64,000 nucleotides of DNA from Lachnospiraceae bacterium. Lineage in GTDB: Bacteria > Bacillota > Clostridia > Lachnospirales > Lachnospiraceae. Position numbers and translations under genes: made by a program. This document shows, one piece after another, positions 1-8,456 of this stretch. Numbering within the stretch: the stretch's first letter is position 1; each line of letters opens with the position of its first letter. The DNA lies in the NCBI GenBank assembly GCA_017387565.1, contig JAFOEY010000025.1, positions 17,472 to 81,471 on the forward strand, written 5' to 3'. The notes beneath the pieces were generated by a model. That model searched no databases. It was not told where the DNA came from and was given only the letters and a program-made list of their open reading frames with translations.

Positions 1-1237
1 TTCTGCCATATAGAGTTTGTCCAAAAAATGGAGAATTCTGTGACTTGGACAAAGATTTTTCATACACAAAAGTTTCATCCGGATTAAATATTACCAAATC
101 AGCAATTTCTCCTTCTGCAATTCCCTGGGGGTGAAATCCGTACAGGCTACATGGTCCGACAGTCATTCTCTCCAATATCTGCATAAGTGTCATGTATCCC
201 GGCTTTACCAGATTGGTAATTGCCAGGGGAAGTGCCGTTTCCAGCCCCAGAATTCCGCTTGGTGCTGTTGTAATATCCCTTGCTTTTTCTTCTGCTGCAT
301 GGGGTGCATGATCGGTTGCAATGATTTCAATGGTATTGTCCGAAAGTCCTTGTATAATGGCATCCTTATCTTCCTTTGTACGCAGTGGCGGATTCATCTT
401 TGCTAACGTCCCATAGGATATAACAGCATCTTCCGTCAACGAAAAATGGTGTGGTGTTGCTTCTGCGTGAATGTTCGGATACTTTTTTCTGGCCTCGCGA
501 ACCAACTCTACCCCTTCTTTCGTACTGATATGCTGAATATCAATCGTTGCACCGGTCTCTGCCGCCAAACGGATATCTCTTTCTATCATGGAAATTTCGG
601 CCATGCGATCAGAACCGCCAATTGCATAATGGGCACTTGCCATTCCTTTATTCACACCATTATTGGAAATATATTGAGGATTTTCTTCATGGAAGCTTAA
701 CGGCTTATCAATTGCCTTGGCTTTTTTCATTGCCTCTCTCACAAAATCCTCATTTAAAAGCGGAATTCCGTCATCGGTAAAACCGACCGCTCCCCGTTCT
801 TTTAATAATTCCATATCTGTTAACTGCTCACCCTTAAGCCCCATACTGACACAGGCACAGGTTTTGACATGTAAATCGGTCTGTTCTCCCTTTTTTATTA
901 CATATTGAAGCGTTTCTTCGTTGTCTACTACCGGTTTAGTATTTGCCATCAAAACCACAGTTGTTATACCACCGGCAAGCGCAGCCCTGGCTCCTGAAAT
1001 AATATCTTCTTTATACGTAAATCCGGGATCTCTGAAATGAACATGTACATCCATAAGCCCCGGCGCAATCACACAATCTGTTGCGTCCTCAATCTGAGGA
1101 TTATTTTCTTTCTCAAACAAAACCGTTTCATCCGGTTTTAACAGTTTTAAAATCTTTTGATCTTCTATCACCAGATCAAGCTTTTGATCAATTCCGGTAA
1201 CCGGATCCACAACTCTTCCGTTTTTTATCAATAACAT
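1..1237 (-). CDS. pyrC: Dihydroorotase, 3' end outside the window
   Basis: Catalyses cyclisation of carbamoyl-aspartate to dihydroorotate in cytoplasmic pyrimidine synthesis. I translated the minus strand by hand from the ATG at 1237, which follows a GGAGAA ribosome-binding site. The protein starts MLLIKNGRVVDPVTG and shows the amidohydrolase metal motif DVHVHFRDPG, then TPHHFSLTED and the ATDHAPH motif near the C-terminus. About 412 residues are visible, so little is missing at the left edge. This is the class I bacterial form. It stands alone here: the next minus-strand gene upstream is an unrelated lipoprotein. I am sure of the family; the neighbouring pyr genes, if any, lie outside the window. 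Confidence 0.95.
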   Translation of the reverse strand, partial: MLLIKNGRVVDPVTGIDQKLDLVIEDQKILKLLKPDETVLFEKENNPQIEDATDCVIAPGLMDVHVHFRDPGFTYKEDIISGARAALAGGITTVVLMANTKPVVDNEETLQYVIKKGEQTDLHVKTCACVSMGLKGEQLTDMELLKERGAVGFTDDGIPLLNEDFVREAMKKAKAIDKPLSFHEENPQYISNNGVNKGMASAHYAIGGSDRMAEISMIERDIRLAAETGATIDIQHISTKEGVELVREARKKYPNIHAEATPHHFSLTEDAVISYGTLAKMNPPLRTKEDKDAIIQGLSDNTIEIIATDHAPHAAEEKARDITTAPSGILGLETALPLAITNLVKPGYMTLMQILERMTVGPCSLYGFHPQGIAEGEIADLVIFNPDETFVYEKSLSKSQNSPFFGQTLYGR

Positions 1238-1334
1238 CGGCGTTCTCCTTTTTCCCTTACGTCAGACGTTGTCTTTTGTTGCGGGATTTTGCAAAAAAGC
1301 GCATCCCACAACTACTAAAAGTATAGCATTTTGC

Positions 1335-1781
1335 CTAGTCAAAGACAACTGAATAATCCAGGTATTCTGTCTTTAATACGATATATGGATAGGAACAGAC
1401 GCCATCGTTTGGAACATCCGGCTCAGGACCAATCAGACAGGTCTTGGCATAAATCGCATTTTGGGTCAGATACAGATCTTTTACCGAAATACTGTATCCT
1501 CCGCTCTCCTGCTTGCCATATCCCACACAGATATATAAGTATTCTCCATCATTAAACGTAAATTTAAATGGGGTTTCCTTTTTGCTTTCAATAATCTGCA
1601 ATAATTCTTCCGGTAAATTCTCTTTTGCAACCACAGTCAGTTCCAAATCACGTACTTTCTCGGGCCCCGGTTTTTCTTTGGTACAGCCGGTCAAAAGCAT
1701 GCAAAGCAATAAAACCAGCCCTGTCAAAAAATAACATCTTATCCAGCATTCCGAATGCTTTTTACTGCAAACTCCAGACAT
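1335..1781 (-). CDS. PrcB-like lipoprotein
   Basis: A 148-residue secreted lipoprotein. A hydrophobic signal segment at about residues 18-32 ends in the lipobox LLTGC, so Cys33 should be lipidated. The C-terminal half contains GYSISVKDLYL and LKTEYLDYSVVFD, the pattern of the PrcB C-terminal domain (a protease-complex subunit domain first seen in treponemes). I infer an extracytoplasmic binding or stabilising role; no enzyme motif is present. The ribosome-binding site before the ATG is weak (GAGTGA). It lies between pyrC and the divergent plsC with no obvious operon partner. Confidence 0.75.
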   Translation of the reverse strand: MSGVCSKKHSECWIRCYFLTGLVLLLCMLLTGCTKEKPGPEKVRDLELTVVAKENLPEELLQIIESKKETPFKFTFNDGEYLYICVGYGKQESGGYSISVKDLYLTQNAIYAKTCLIGPEPDVPNDGVCSYPYIVLKTEYLDYSVVFD

Positions 1782-1878
1782 ATTTTTTCATTCACTCAGT
1801 TTCTTTTTATTAAAAATATGTAAAAAAGTAACTTCCTATGACCTAAAAACTTGTCTTTATTTTCCGTTTTTTATATAA

Positions 1879-1942
1879 TTATGATATTCGAGTCAAAAGT
1901 TCGTATTTTTCATGCTGGCAAAAAAGTATGACTTTAAGACCC
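1879..1942. repeat. Dispersed repeat family 2, copy A
   Basis: This intergenic stretch matches two other sites in the window, 4371-4410 and 55140-55205. All begin with TATGATA, then a GTCAA core and TTTTCATGCT; copies A and C continue into AAAAGTATGACTTT. The two GTCATACTTTT-like halves are complementary, so copies A and C can fold as a hairpin. It lies between the divergent lipoprotein gene and plsC. Its role is unknown; REP-like element or terminator are the main options. Confidence 0.7.
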
Positions 1943-2094
1943 ACAAAGCATGAGAATACATCCCTATCAGGGCGGATTTTTATCATAAAATCTCCAAAAA
2001 AACAATTAGGGCGGATTTCGAATGTTTCCGGGATTTCGAATGATTTCAGATTACGAAGGCATATTATGTATATGGAAGTACGAAAGGGGAAAAA

Positions 2095-2838
2095 ATGTTA
2101 CGCTTTATTATTGTTTTAATCGGTGTTGTACTGTTTTTAATCATCAGTCTGCCCATTCAGTTCATTCTCTGGATTATCGGGAAATTCAACTATCAACTTA
2201 AGGGCAAAGTCTCTCTTGCTATTGTCAGCCAGGCTTTTCGATGTGTCACCTTTGTATCCGGTGTGGATTTAACCGTAATCGGAGAAGAGAACGTTCCCAA
2301 AGACAGACCTGTGCTTTATATCAGCAATCATCGCAGCTATTATGATATCATCCTGACATATTGTCGCGTTCCCAGAGAAACCGGGTATATTGCCAAAGAA
2401 TCCATGGCAAAAATTCCTTCTTTTTCCCGCTGGATGCGTTACATGCACTGTCTGTTTTTAGATCGCGATAACTTAAAAAAAGGGCTCCAGACGATAAAAG
2501 ATGCCATCAACTTAATCAACAACGGCATATCCGTTCATGTTTGTCCGGAAGGAACCCGCAATGAAACCGACGAACCGGTTTGCGAATTTCATAAAGGAAC
2601 CTTTAAAATTGCCGAAAGAACAGGTTGTACCATTATTCCGATTACCTTAAACAATTCCGATTCCATTTACGAAAAACAAAGACCACGTATCGTTCCTTCT
2701 AAAGTTGTTTTGGAATACGGAAAGCCAATTGAAACGGCCAATATGACAAAAGAAGAGAAAAAAGAACTAAGTGAAACGGTCAGACAGGTCATTCTTGAAA
2801 CATATTTAAAAAATCAAAAGTTAGTTGAAGGAAATTAA
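2095..2838 (+). CDS. plsC: 1-acyl-sn-glycerol-3-phosphate acyltransferase
   Basis: Transfers an acyl chain to lysophosphatidic acid to give phosphatidic acid, at the inner face of the membrane. The 247-residue protein has an N-terminal membrane segment (about residues 3-28), the catalytic NHRSYYD motif (HX4D, residues 78-84) and the substrate-binding PEGTR motif (151-155). Length is normal for PlsC. The ATG at 2095 follows AAAGGGG at a good distance. The gene is monocistronic and is followed by a palindromic terminator-like repeat shared with the convergent murF cluster. Confidence 0.95.
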   Translation: MLRFIIVLIGVVLFLIISLPIQFILWIIGKFNYQLKGKVSLAIVSQAFRCVTFVSGVDLTVIGEENVPKDRPVLYISNHRSYYDIILTYCRVPRETGYIAKESMAKIPSFSRWMRYMHCLFLDRDNLKKGLQTIKDAINLINNGISVHVCPEGTRNETDEPVCEFHKGTFKIAERTGCTIIPITLNNSDSIYEKQRPRIVPSKVVLEYGKPIETANMTKEEKKELSETVRQVILETYLKNQKLVEGN

Positions 2839-2842
2839 AATA

Positions 2843-2894
2843 ATGCCCGGTTTCAACTGTTCGAAGACGAAGTCTGAGTTTTGAAACTGGGCAT
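2843..2894. terminator. Bidirectional terminator-like repeat, family 1 copy 1
   Basis: Arms ATGCCCGGTTTCAA (2843-2856) and TTGAAACTGGGCAT (2881-2894) pair with one mismatch. The loop contains AGAC-GAA-GTCT, a second small hairpin. It sits between the convergent plsC and murF genes, as expected for a shared terminator. The same unit, inverted, occurs at 7353-7404, and a shorter one at 26727-26765, so it is also a dispersed repeat. Confidence 0.8.
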
Positions 2895-2933
2895 TTAATA
2901 AATACTTTGTGAGAAACATCGGCAGAGAAACGA

Positions 2934-4331
2934 TCAAGATCCTTCTTTTAAAAACGTCAGAATTTCTTTAAATCCCGATCCGTTGGATGCCTTGATTAAA
3001 ATCGTATCATCCTGTTTCAATATCCGGTCTGCCTCCTTCATAAAAGCAGGCTTATCCTTGAAGTAATAAACCACAGGACTTTCTTTTTCTTTCTGAGATT
3101 CCATAGCTCCTTTAGCCGTATATTCAGAAAGCGAGCCAATGCAGATAACAACATCAAGCGCCTTTGTCGCCGCATAATTTCCTACATCATAATGCAATTC
3201 TTTTTCTGCCACACCCAGCTCGAGCATATCACCAAGCAAAGCGACTTTTCTTGTGTTAGCATATGCTAACAAATCAAGTTCCGCTTTCATAGCTTTGGGA
3301 TTGGCATTATAACAGGAATCGATCAAAGTATATTTTGCAGTCTGAATCATCTTTCCCCTGCCATCCATCGCCTCTGCTTTGGAAATTCCTGTAGCAATCT
3401 GATTTGCATCCAATCCGAGCAGTTGACCCACCAATGCTGCGGCAACTGCATTCATGACCATATGATTTCCCGATAGGGGCACATGTACGTCAAAAGCTTC
3501 CTTCTTCCCATCGACATCAAGATGTATCCGACAGTTGCTTCCATATAACTGTAGATTCTGAATATCCGATGCATACGCATGACAGGATGTATTTTCAATC
3601 GAAAAGAAATAAGGACTGTTTCCATGAACAGCACTGATAGAAGAAAGTTTATCATCATCACCGTTTAAAATAACCTTTGCCGAATCATCCATATAATCAA
3701 AGCATTCCGTTTTAGCCTTTAAAATTCCATCCCGCGACTTGAGATTTTCCAAATGACATTGTCCGATATTGGTAATTACCATATAATCGGGTCTGGCAAT
3801 TTTTGAAAGCCTGTGCATCTCACCAAAATCACTAATTCCCATCTCGAGTATGGCAATTTCATGTTCTGTACCAATGGTAAAAACAGTAAGCGGAAGTCCG
3901 ATCTCGTTGTTAAAATTTCCGGCAGTCTTCTGCACACAGTATTTTTGCGAGAGAACCGTCGCTATCATTTCCTTGGTGCTGGTCTTTCCGACACTTCCGG
4001 TAATTCCAATGACTGTAACATCGAGTTTTTTCCGATAGTATTCAGCCAGATCTTTTAATGCCTGCTGTGTATTCTCTACCAAAATATACGGTTCTAAGCC
4101 GTTTAGTTTCTGCTCACTGATAACGCAGGCAGCACCATTTTCCAACACCTGGGGAATAAAGGAATGTCCGTCCACACGTTCTCCGACAATAGCAACATAT
4201 AACCAGTTCTTTTTCATTTTACGGGAATCGGTGACAACTCCCTCAATATTAACTTCTCCGGCATCTTCACTCCCAAAGAAAGTACCGTTTACCGCTTTCG
4301 CTGCCTCAATACAGCTTAATTCTTTCATCAT
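2934..4331 (-). CDS. murF: UDP-MurNAc-tripeptide D-alanyl-D-alanine ligase
   Basis: Adds D-Ala-D-Ala to the UDP-muramoyl-tripeptide, the last cytoplasmic step of the peptidoglycan precursor. The 465-residue product has the Mur ligase P-loop GITGSVGKTS (residues 109-118), a central domain with TNIGQCHLEN, and the family motif CYNANPKAM in the C-terminal domain. Length is typical. It lies downstream of ddl, which makes its D-Ala-D-Ala substrate, in the same orientation. The intervening 137 bp hold a copy of repeat family 2. The codons for LAYAN near residue 356 contain a perfect 16-bp palindrome also present in another gene (see findings). Confidence 0.97.
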   Translation of the reverse strand: MMKELSCIEAAKAVNGTFFGSEDAGEVNIEGVVTDSRKMKKNWLYVAIVGERVDGHSFIPQVLENGAACVISEQKLNGLEPYILVENTQQALKDLAEYYRKKLDVTVIGITGSVGKTSTKEMIATVLSQKYCVQKTAGNFNNEIGLPLTVFTIGTEHEIAILEMGISDFGEMHRLSKIARPDYMVITNIGQCHLENLKSRDGILKAKTECFDYMDDSAKVILNGDDDKLSSISAVHGNSPYFFSIENTSCHAYASDIQNLQLYGSNCRIHLDVDGKKEAFDVHVPLSGNHMVMNAVAAALVGQLLGLDANQIATGISKAEAMDGRGKMIQTAKYTLIDSCYNANPKAMKAELDLLAYANTRKVALLGDMLELGVAEKELHYDVGNYAATKALDVVICIGSLSEYTAKGAMESQKEKESPVVYYFKDKPAFMKEADRILKQDDTILIKASNGSGFKEILTFLKEGS

Positions 4332-4370
4332 TGCGACTTCCCTCTATGACATAAATCCATTTTTTCTATA

Positions 4371-4410
4371 ATATGATACCCGGGTCAATAGGTCATACTT
4401 TTCATGCTCT
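4371..4410. repeat. Dispersed repeat family 2, copy B
   Basis: The stretch ATATGATACCCGGGTCAA followed by GGTCATACTTTTCATGCT matches the left halves of copies A and C. This copy lacks the right arm, so it cannot form the full hairpin. It lies between ddl and murF. Confidence 0.65.
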
Positions 4411-4468
4411 CTGTACTCTCATAATCCGTAAAACATGCAAAACCGTCTTTCCCATCCAAACTTGATAA

Positions 4469-5515
4469 TTATGACCGTGACTCATATTTAGCCAATGATA
4501 ACTCTATAAGCATCTGGCATAAATCTTCGTAGCAGATACCAACTGCAGCCGCCTCCTGCGGAATCAAAGATGTAGGTGTCATTCCCGGCAGGGTATTGGC
4601 TTCCAAGCAATAAATCTGATCATTTTCATCCACCATAAAATCCATGCGGGCATAAACCTTCAGCCTAAGAGCTTTATATGCATCCTCGGCGATTTTCTGA
4701 ATCCGTTTTGTCAACTCCTCGCTGATCGGTGCCGGACATATTTCTTCCGTACTGCCTGCCTGATACTTATTTTTATAATCGTAAAATCCTTCTTTGGGTG
4801 CAATCTGGACAATCGGATAGGCTTTTCCGTCAATCACGACGTCCGTAAATTCCCGTCCCTTGATAAACTGCTCAATGACGATTTCTTTTTCAAAAGTATA
4901 TGCCTCTTTTACCGCTGCATCCAGTTCTTCCTTATTGTTGGCCAGATAAACACCGACACTCGAACCGCCGTGACTGGTCTTTACAACACAGGGAAATGAT
5001 ACATCCGGAATGGATTCTCCCTTCTTAATACCAAAGCCAAAAGGCGTCGGAACCTTTGCCTGTACAAAAATATCCTTGGTCAGTGCCTTATCCATAGCTA
5101 ATGTGCTGCTGACATAATCCGTACCGGTGTATTTAATATTTAGCAAATCAAAAGTAGCCTGAATACGTCCGTCTTCGCCGTTCATACCATGCAAAGCCAG
5201 AAAAACAATATCCGCCATCCGGCAGATATCCAAGACGTTGGGGCCGAAAAATCCCACTTCCGGATCTTTACGCTGTGCAATGATTTCACTGACGTCCGGA
5301 TTAATAACAGAAACCGGTTTAATCCCTTCACTAAAATCTCTGGGATCAGAAAAGATACCTTCTTTTTCAGCATCCGTCAAATCAATCCCGAGATAAACAT
5401 CCAAAAGAACAACCTGATGTCCTTTTTTCTTTAATGCTTTGTAAACTCCTGTTCCGGAAACCAATGAAACATCTCTTTCCGTACTGGTTCCGCCTGCCAA
5501 AACAACAATTTTCAT
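4469..5515 (-). CDS. ddl: D-alanine--D-alanine ligase
   Basis: Joins two D-alanines with ATP to supply the dipeptide used by MurF. The 348-residue protein has an N-terminal MKIVVLAGGTSTERDVSL segment, an ATP-grasp core with PCVVKTSHGGSSVGV, and the C-terminal metal and substrate motif EANTLPGMTPTSLIPQEA. Length is normal. Its ATG follows directly on the stop codon of the upstream CelD_N-type gene (5516), so the two are probably translationally coupled, with murF downstream. Function is certain from motifs and context. Confidence 0.97.
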   Translation of the reverse strand: MKIVVLAGGTSTERDVSLVSGTGVYKALKKKGHQVVLLDVYLGIDLTDAEKEGIFSDPRDFSEGIKPVSVINPDVSEIIAQRKDPEVGFFGPNVLDICRMADIVFLALHGMNGEDGRIQATFDLLNIKYTGTDYVSSTLAMDKALTKDIFVQAKVPTPFGFGIKKGESIPDVSFPCVVKTSHGGSSVGVYLANNKEELDAAVKEAYTFEKEIVIEQFIKGREFTDVVIDGKAYPIVQIAPKEGFYDYKNKYQAGSTEEICPAPISEELTKRIQKIAEDAYKALRLKVYARMDFMVDENDQIYCLEANTLPGMTPTSLIPQEAAAVGICYEDLCQMLIELSLAKYESRS

Positions 5516-7126
5516 TTATTGCTCCTCACTTTCCAAAGCTTCACTTTTTATGCTTTCTTTTTCTTTATAATCACTTTCTGTAATCTGTCCGAGTAAATAA
5601 AAGTATGCAGATGTATTTAAAGCATCACTTTGTGCTTCATCCACACCTTCATGAATAATCCCCCGATCGGTTAAATATATTTTGCCTTCTTTATTGCAGC
5701 CACTAAAGCCATGAATTGCATTTTTTAATATCCGGTTATATTCCTGACTGACAATTACGTGCTCAACTATGGCAATGACAGAAAGCCGGTCCGTCAAAAT
5801 ACGGCTTCTGCAATCATTCCCGATACCATCATAATTTTCACTTTGAATCGATTCATCAAACTGCTCTGCCGTCCGCATCAGATGTTTCATTCCCTTTTCA
5901 CACAAATCCATATCCACCGGATTTGTGGTTCTCAAATAAGAGACCAAGCCATGCACATATGCTTCGTCGGACTGCAGTTCTTCTGTAGAAGCATTCGACA
6001 AAAATAATTCCCTTTCCGGATTATTTTCCAGATATTCCTCTACAACGATTCGATATTTACTCTGTCCGGTATAGCGATACAACCCGGAGGCGGCATAGAA
6101 CAGAAAGGCTTCATCCAGGAGCTCACCTTTTCTTTGTTCAACAAGATTATAAGAGCGAACTGCCTCATTTAAATATGTATTTGCAAGTGTTGCATCATAT
6201 GCCTGCATTTTGTCATATAACATCGCCATCAGACAACTGTAATTGGCAAAGATATTTAAATTATAATCAACATTACTTTCGACAGCTTTGTCGCTTACAT
6301 ATTTTTCTGCCTGATTCATCAACCCGTCGGCTGCCTTTTCACACTCTTTCAGATACTCCGGTTTCTTCTCTGTATTCTCTTCCGTAGCAAAAACAGAATA
6401 AGGCTCATCATCGGTATATACATCCGCATAACGCAGTATCCACAATAAAATCAGCACTCTTTTTTCAAAATCCGACTGATTGTTGTTAGCATATGCTAAC
6501 GATTTCTGATAAAGTTCTACAGAAAGCGAAGCATATTTATCCTCGATGATACAGAATTGTCCGGAACGGCCGATAAAAGGTGTCTCAATATAATAAGTAC
6601 CGCATTCCGTAAGCTGGGAAAAATCGCCTGTTTTCTTACTGTCGATAGTTCCTGTTAACACCGTCTCTTTCGACTTCACATTGACAACTTCAAATACATC
6701 GCCCGCATTCCCCTTGTCGAAATAAGCCTTTTTTATATCATTTGTCTGATACCCAAGCAGATCAATTTTTATGACGGAGATGTCGTGTGTATTATTATTT
6801 ATATCATCACTTATATTGTCATTTGTACTGCTATTTGTTATGCTATTTGTATTGTAGTTTATATTTCCATTTAACTTGCCATCATTATTATCAATATTAT
6901 TATCTATATCATTGTTTACATCTAATCTGTCTGCATACTCTTCGTTTGTATTTCTACTTACCATGCCATGCATATCTTTATCTGTATCATTGGTATCCAT
7001 AGCAGTCCACGCAGTTTCTGCGAAATCCTTCCCTGCGTATCCCTTATCAAAATGCCAATAAGCATATAGGATCAGACCCATCAAACAGGCTGTAAGCAAT
7101 GCCCCTGTCAAAATCCTTTTTTTCAA
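5516..7126 (-). CDS. Membrane-anchored CelD_N-type protein
   Basis: A 536-residue surface protein of uncertain function. Residues 5-24 form a membrane anchor or signal peptide. They are followed by an Asn/Asp-rich low-complexity linker (about 60-118). An Ig-like domain of the CelD_N type, known from GH9 cellulases, comes next: IDLLGYQTNDIKKAYF, then GDFSQLTECGTYYIET. The rest is alpha-helical and may be a degenerate GH9-like barrel, but I see no catalytic GH9 signature. It lies directly upstream of ddl with no gap, which suggests a link to cell-envelope work rather than plant-fibre digestion. A LAYAN-encoding palindrome identical to that in murF occurs at about residue 209. Confidence 0.7.
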   Translation of the reverse strand: MKKRILTGALLTACLMGLILYAYWHFDKGYAGKDFAETAWTAMDTNDTDKDMHGMVSRNTNEEYADRLDVNNDIDNNIDNNDGKLNGNINYNTNSITNSSTNDNISDDINNNTHDISVIKIDLLGYQTNDIKKAYFDKGNAGDVFEVVNVKSKETVLTGTIDSKKTGDFSQLTECGTYYIETPFIGRSGQFCIIEDKYASLSVELYQKSLAYANNNQSDFEKRVLILLWILRYADVYTDDEPYSVFATEENTEKKPEYLKECEKAADGLMNQAEKYVSDKAVESNVDYNLNIFANYSCLMAMLYDKMQAYDATLANTYLNEAVRSYNLVEQRKGELLDEAFLFYAASGLYRYTGQSKYRIVVEEYLENNPERELFLSNASTEELQSDEAYVHGLVSYLRTTNPVDMDLCEKGMKHLMRTAEQFDESIQSENYDGIGNDCRSRILTDRLSVIAIVEHVIVSQEYNRILKNAIHGFSGCNKEGKIYLTDRGIIHEGVDEAQSDALNTSAYFYLLGQITESDYKEKESIKSEALESEEQ

Positions 7127-7269
7127 TTCTTTACTCCGTAATACAACAAAAAAATCGTGTAACCCTTGCCTTTTCAGTTCTTAGCTTTCCGTTTTCATAT
7201 CTGTTGATATTATACCTTAAGCACCCGAATCGGTAAAGTCACACGATGATTTTATTTTTTTCGCAAGTC

Positions 7270-7485
7270 GTTCTCACAGAAATATATATCTTTGCCGCCT
7301 CGTACTTCAGTTTCTAGACTTTCTAAGCGGCATGCTCGCAAAAAATTATTAAATGCCCGGTTTCAAAACTCAGACTTCGTCTTCGAACAGTTGAAACCGG
7401 GCATTATTTTTGCTCGCCATGCCGCTAAGAAAGTCACAAAACCTCGTGAAAGTCGGCGGACAAAGATATATATTTCTATGAGAAC
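7270..7485. repeat. 216-bp nested palindrome containing repeat family 1 copy 2
   Basis: The outermost 25 bases (7270-7294) pair with 7461-7485 with one mismatch. Inside, GACTTTCTAAGCGGCATG pairs with 7415-7435, and the core ATGCCCGGTTTCAA pairs with TTGAAACCGGGCAT (7353-7404). The centre carries AGAC-TTC-GTCT. It fills most of the 417-bp space between two minus-strand genes. It looks like a MITE-type or REP-type element. I see no convincing target duplication. Confidence 0.8.
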
Positions 7486-7543
7486 GCGTCTGAGAGAAGG
7501 ATATATAAATTTCTTAGGCACACAAGCATAGAAAGAATAAACA

Positions 7544-8389
7544 TTATTGAAAATATAAAACAGGGTCCATACTTTCCCCGTCATGCTCCATTTTCACATA
7601 AAGATTAGAGCCCTCGATTGTATAATACTTGGTCGGTTCTGCCACTGAACCGATAATCTGTCCACGGCTTACGATGTCACCCTGTTCAACATTGACATCC
7701 TTTAACTGTCCATACGTAATGGAATATCCGTCACCTAAATCCATGGTCACATACTGTCCGATTTCTTCATTATAACCAAGATTTGTTACCTTTCCTTTTG
7801 CGGCGGCACAAATAGATGTATCCTGTGGAGCACTGATAGCGATTGCCGGATAATATCGATATTCGTTTAAAGTAGCAAGATACGCTCTTTCATCCATACT
7901 GTAATTTAAAATCACATTGCCCTGTACCGGCCAGCTCATTCCGTCCTGTGGATTGAAATGGAGCTCCTGTTCGGTTACCTTTGTCTTACTTTTTGCTGTT
8001 GTGGGAACAATTTCATCCTGTATCGGAAGCTCTGCATCTCCGGTTAAATCAGCACTCTCCTCAAAATTGTCCTGCTGTTCCATGGCTCTGTCGGCATATT
8101 CCTCAGTCAAAGAAGTAGCTGCCGGCATAGGACTTTCTGAATCACCGTTGGTCATAACCGTTTCACCGGTTGCATCGTCATTTGCCTGATTCGCATCTGC
8201 AAGCCCCGCTTCTCCAGCATTTCTCAAATTGTTTTCGTCCAAACTTTCCATATCAATAATCTGTGTTTTGGACGGAGCCTCATTTGTCGCATATATTCCG
8301 GATACAACACAGACACCCAATACCAAGGCTGCCGATGCATAAACAGAGATACGTTCTTTATTCCATTTTGTAAATTTATGTCTCTTCAT
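7544..8389 (-). CDS. Non-catalytic LytM (M23-like) membrane protein, SpoIIQ-like
   Basis: A 281-residue protein with an N-terminal membrane segment (about 15-35), an acidic linker, and a C-terminal LytM fold from about residue 150. The fold shows WPVQGNVILNYS, then AAAKGKVTNLGYNEEIGQYVT and VEQGDIVSRGQIIGSV. The zinc ligands of active M23 peptidases (HxxxD and HxH) are missing: the corresponding places read AIAISAP and TYGQLKD. That, plus single-span topology, resembles SpoIIQ of the engulfment complex, but the SpoIIQ assignment is inference. Its ribosome-binding site lies in the 3' arm of a perfect hairpin just upstream. Confidence 0.75.
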   Translation of the reverse strand: MKRHKFTKWNKERISVYASAALVLGVCVVSGIYATNEAPSKTQIIDMESLDENNLRNAGEAGLADANQANDDATGETVMTNGDSESPMPAATSLTEEYADRAMEQQDNFEESADLTGDAELPIQDEIVPTTAKSKTKVTEQELHFNPQDGMSWPVQGNVILNYSMDERAYLATLNEYRYYPAIAISAPQDTSICAAAKGKVTNLGYNEEIGQYVTMDLGDGYSITYGQLKDVNVEQGDIVSRGQIIGSVAEPTKYYTIEGSNLYVKMEHDGESMDPVLYFQ

Positions 8390-8399
8390 AAAAAAATCA

Positions 8400-8422
8400 C
8401 CTCGGCATTATTATTGCCGAGG
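8400..8422 (-). promoter_or_regulatory. Hairpin that sequesters the ribosome-binding site
   Basis: On the minus strand the arms CCTCGGCA and TGCCGAGG pair perfectly around a 7-base loop. The 3' arm contains the GAGG of the GAGGTG ribosome-binding site of the LytM gene (ATG at 8389). A run of seven T follows, so the structure could also act as a terminator for the gene ending at 8457. Confidence 0.7.
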
Positions 8423-8456
8423 CGAAAAATATTATACATATTTAATAATAAAACTT

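Noticed and set aside
1957-2040. Two GGGCGGATTT motifs upstream of plsC as an operator
   Set aside because: Only short direct matches without symmetry; no further support.
6787-7002. Plus-strand frame rich in Tyr, Leu and His
   Set aside because: It is the antisense shadow of the Asn/Asp-rich linker of the CelD_N gene.
7363-7584. 73-codon minus frame
   Set aside because: It spans the large palindrome and has no ribosome-binding site or family pattern.
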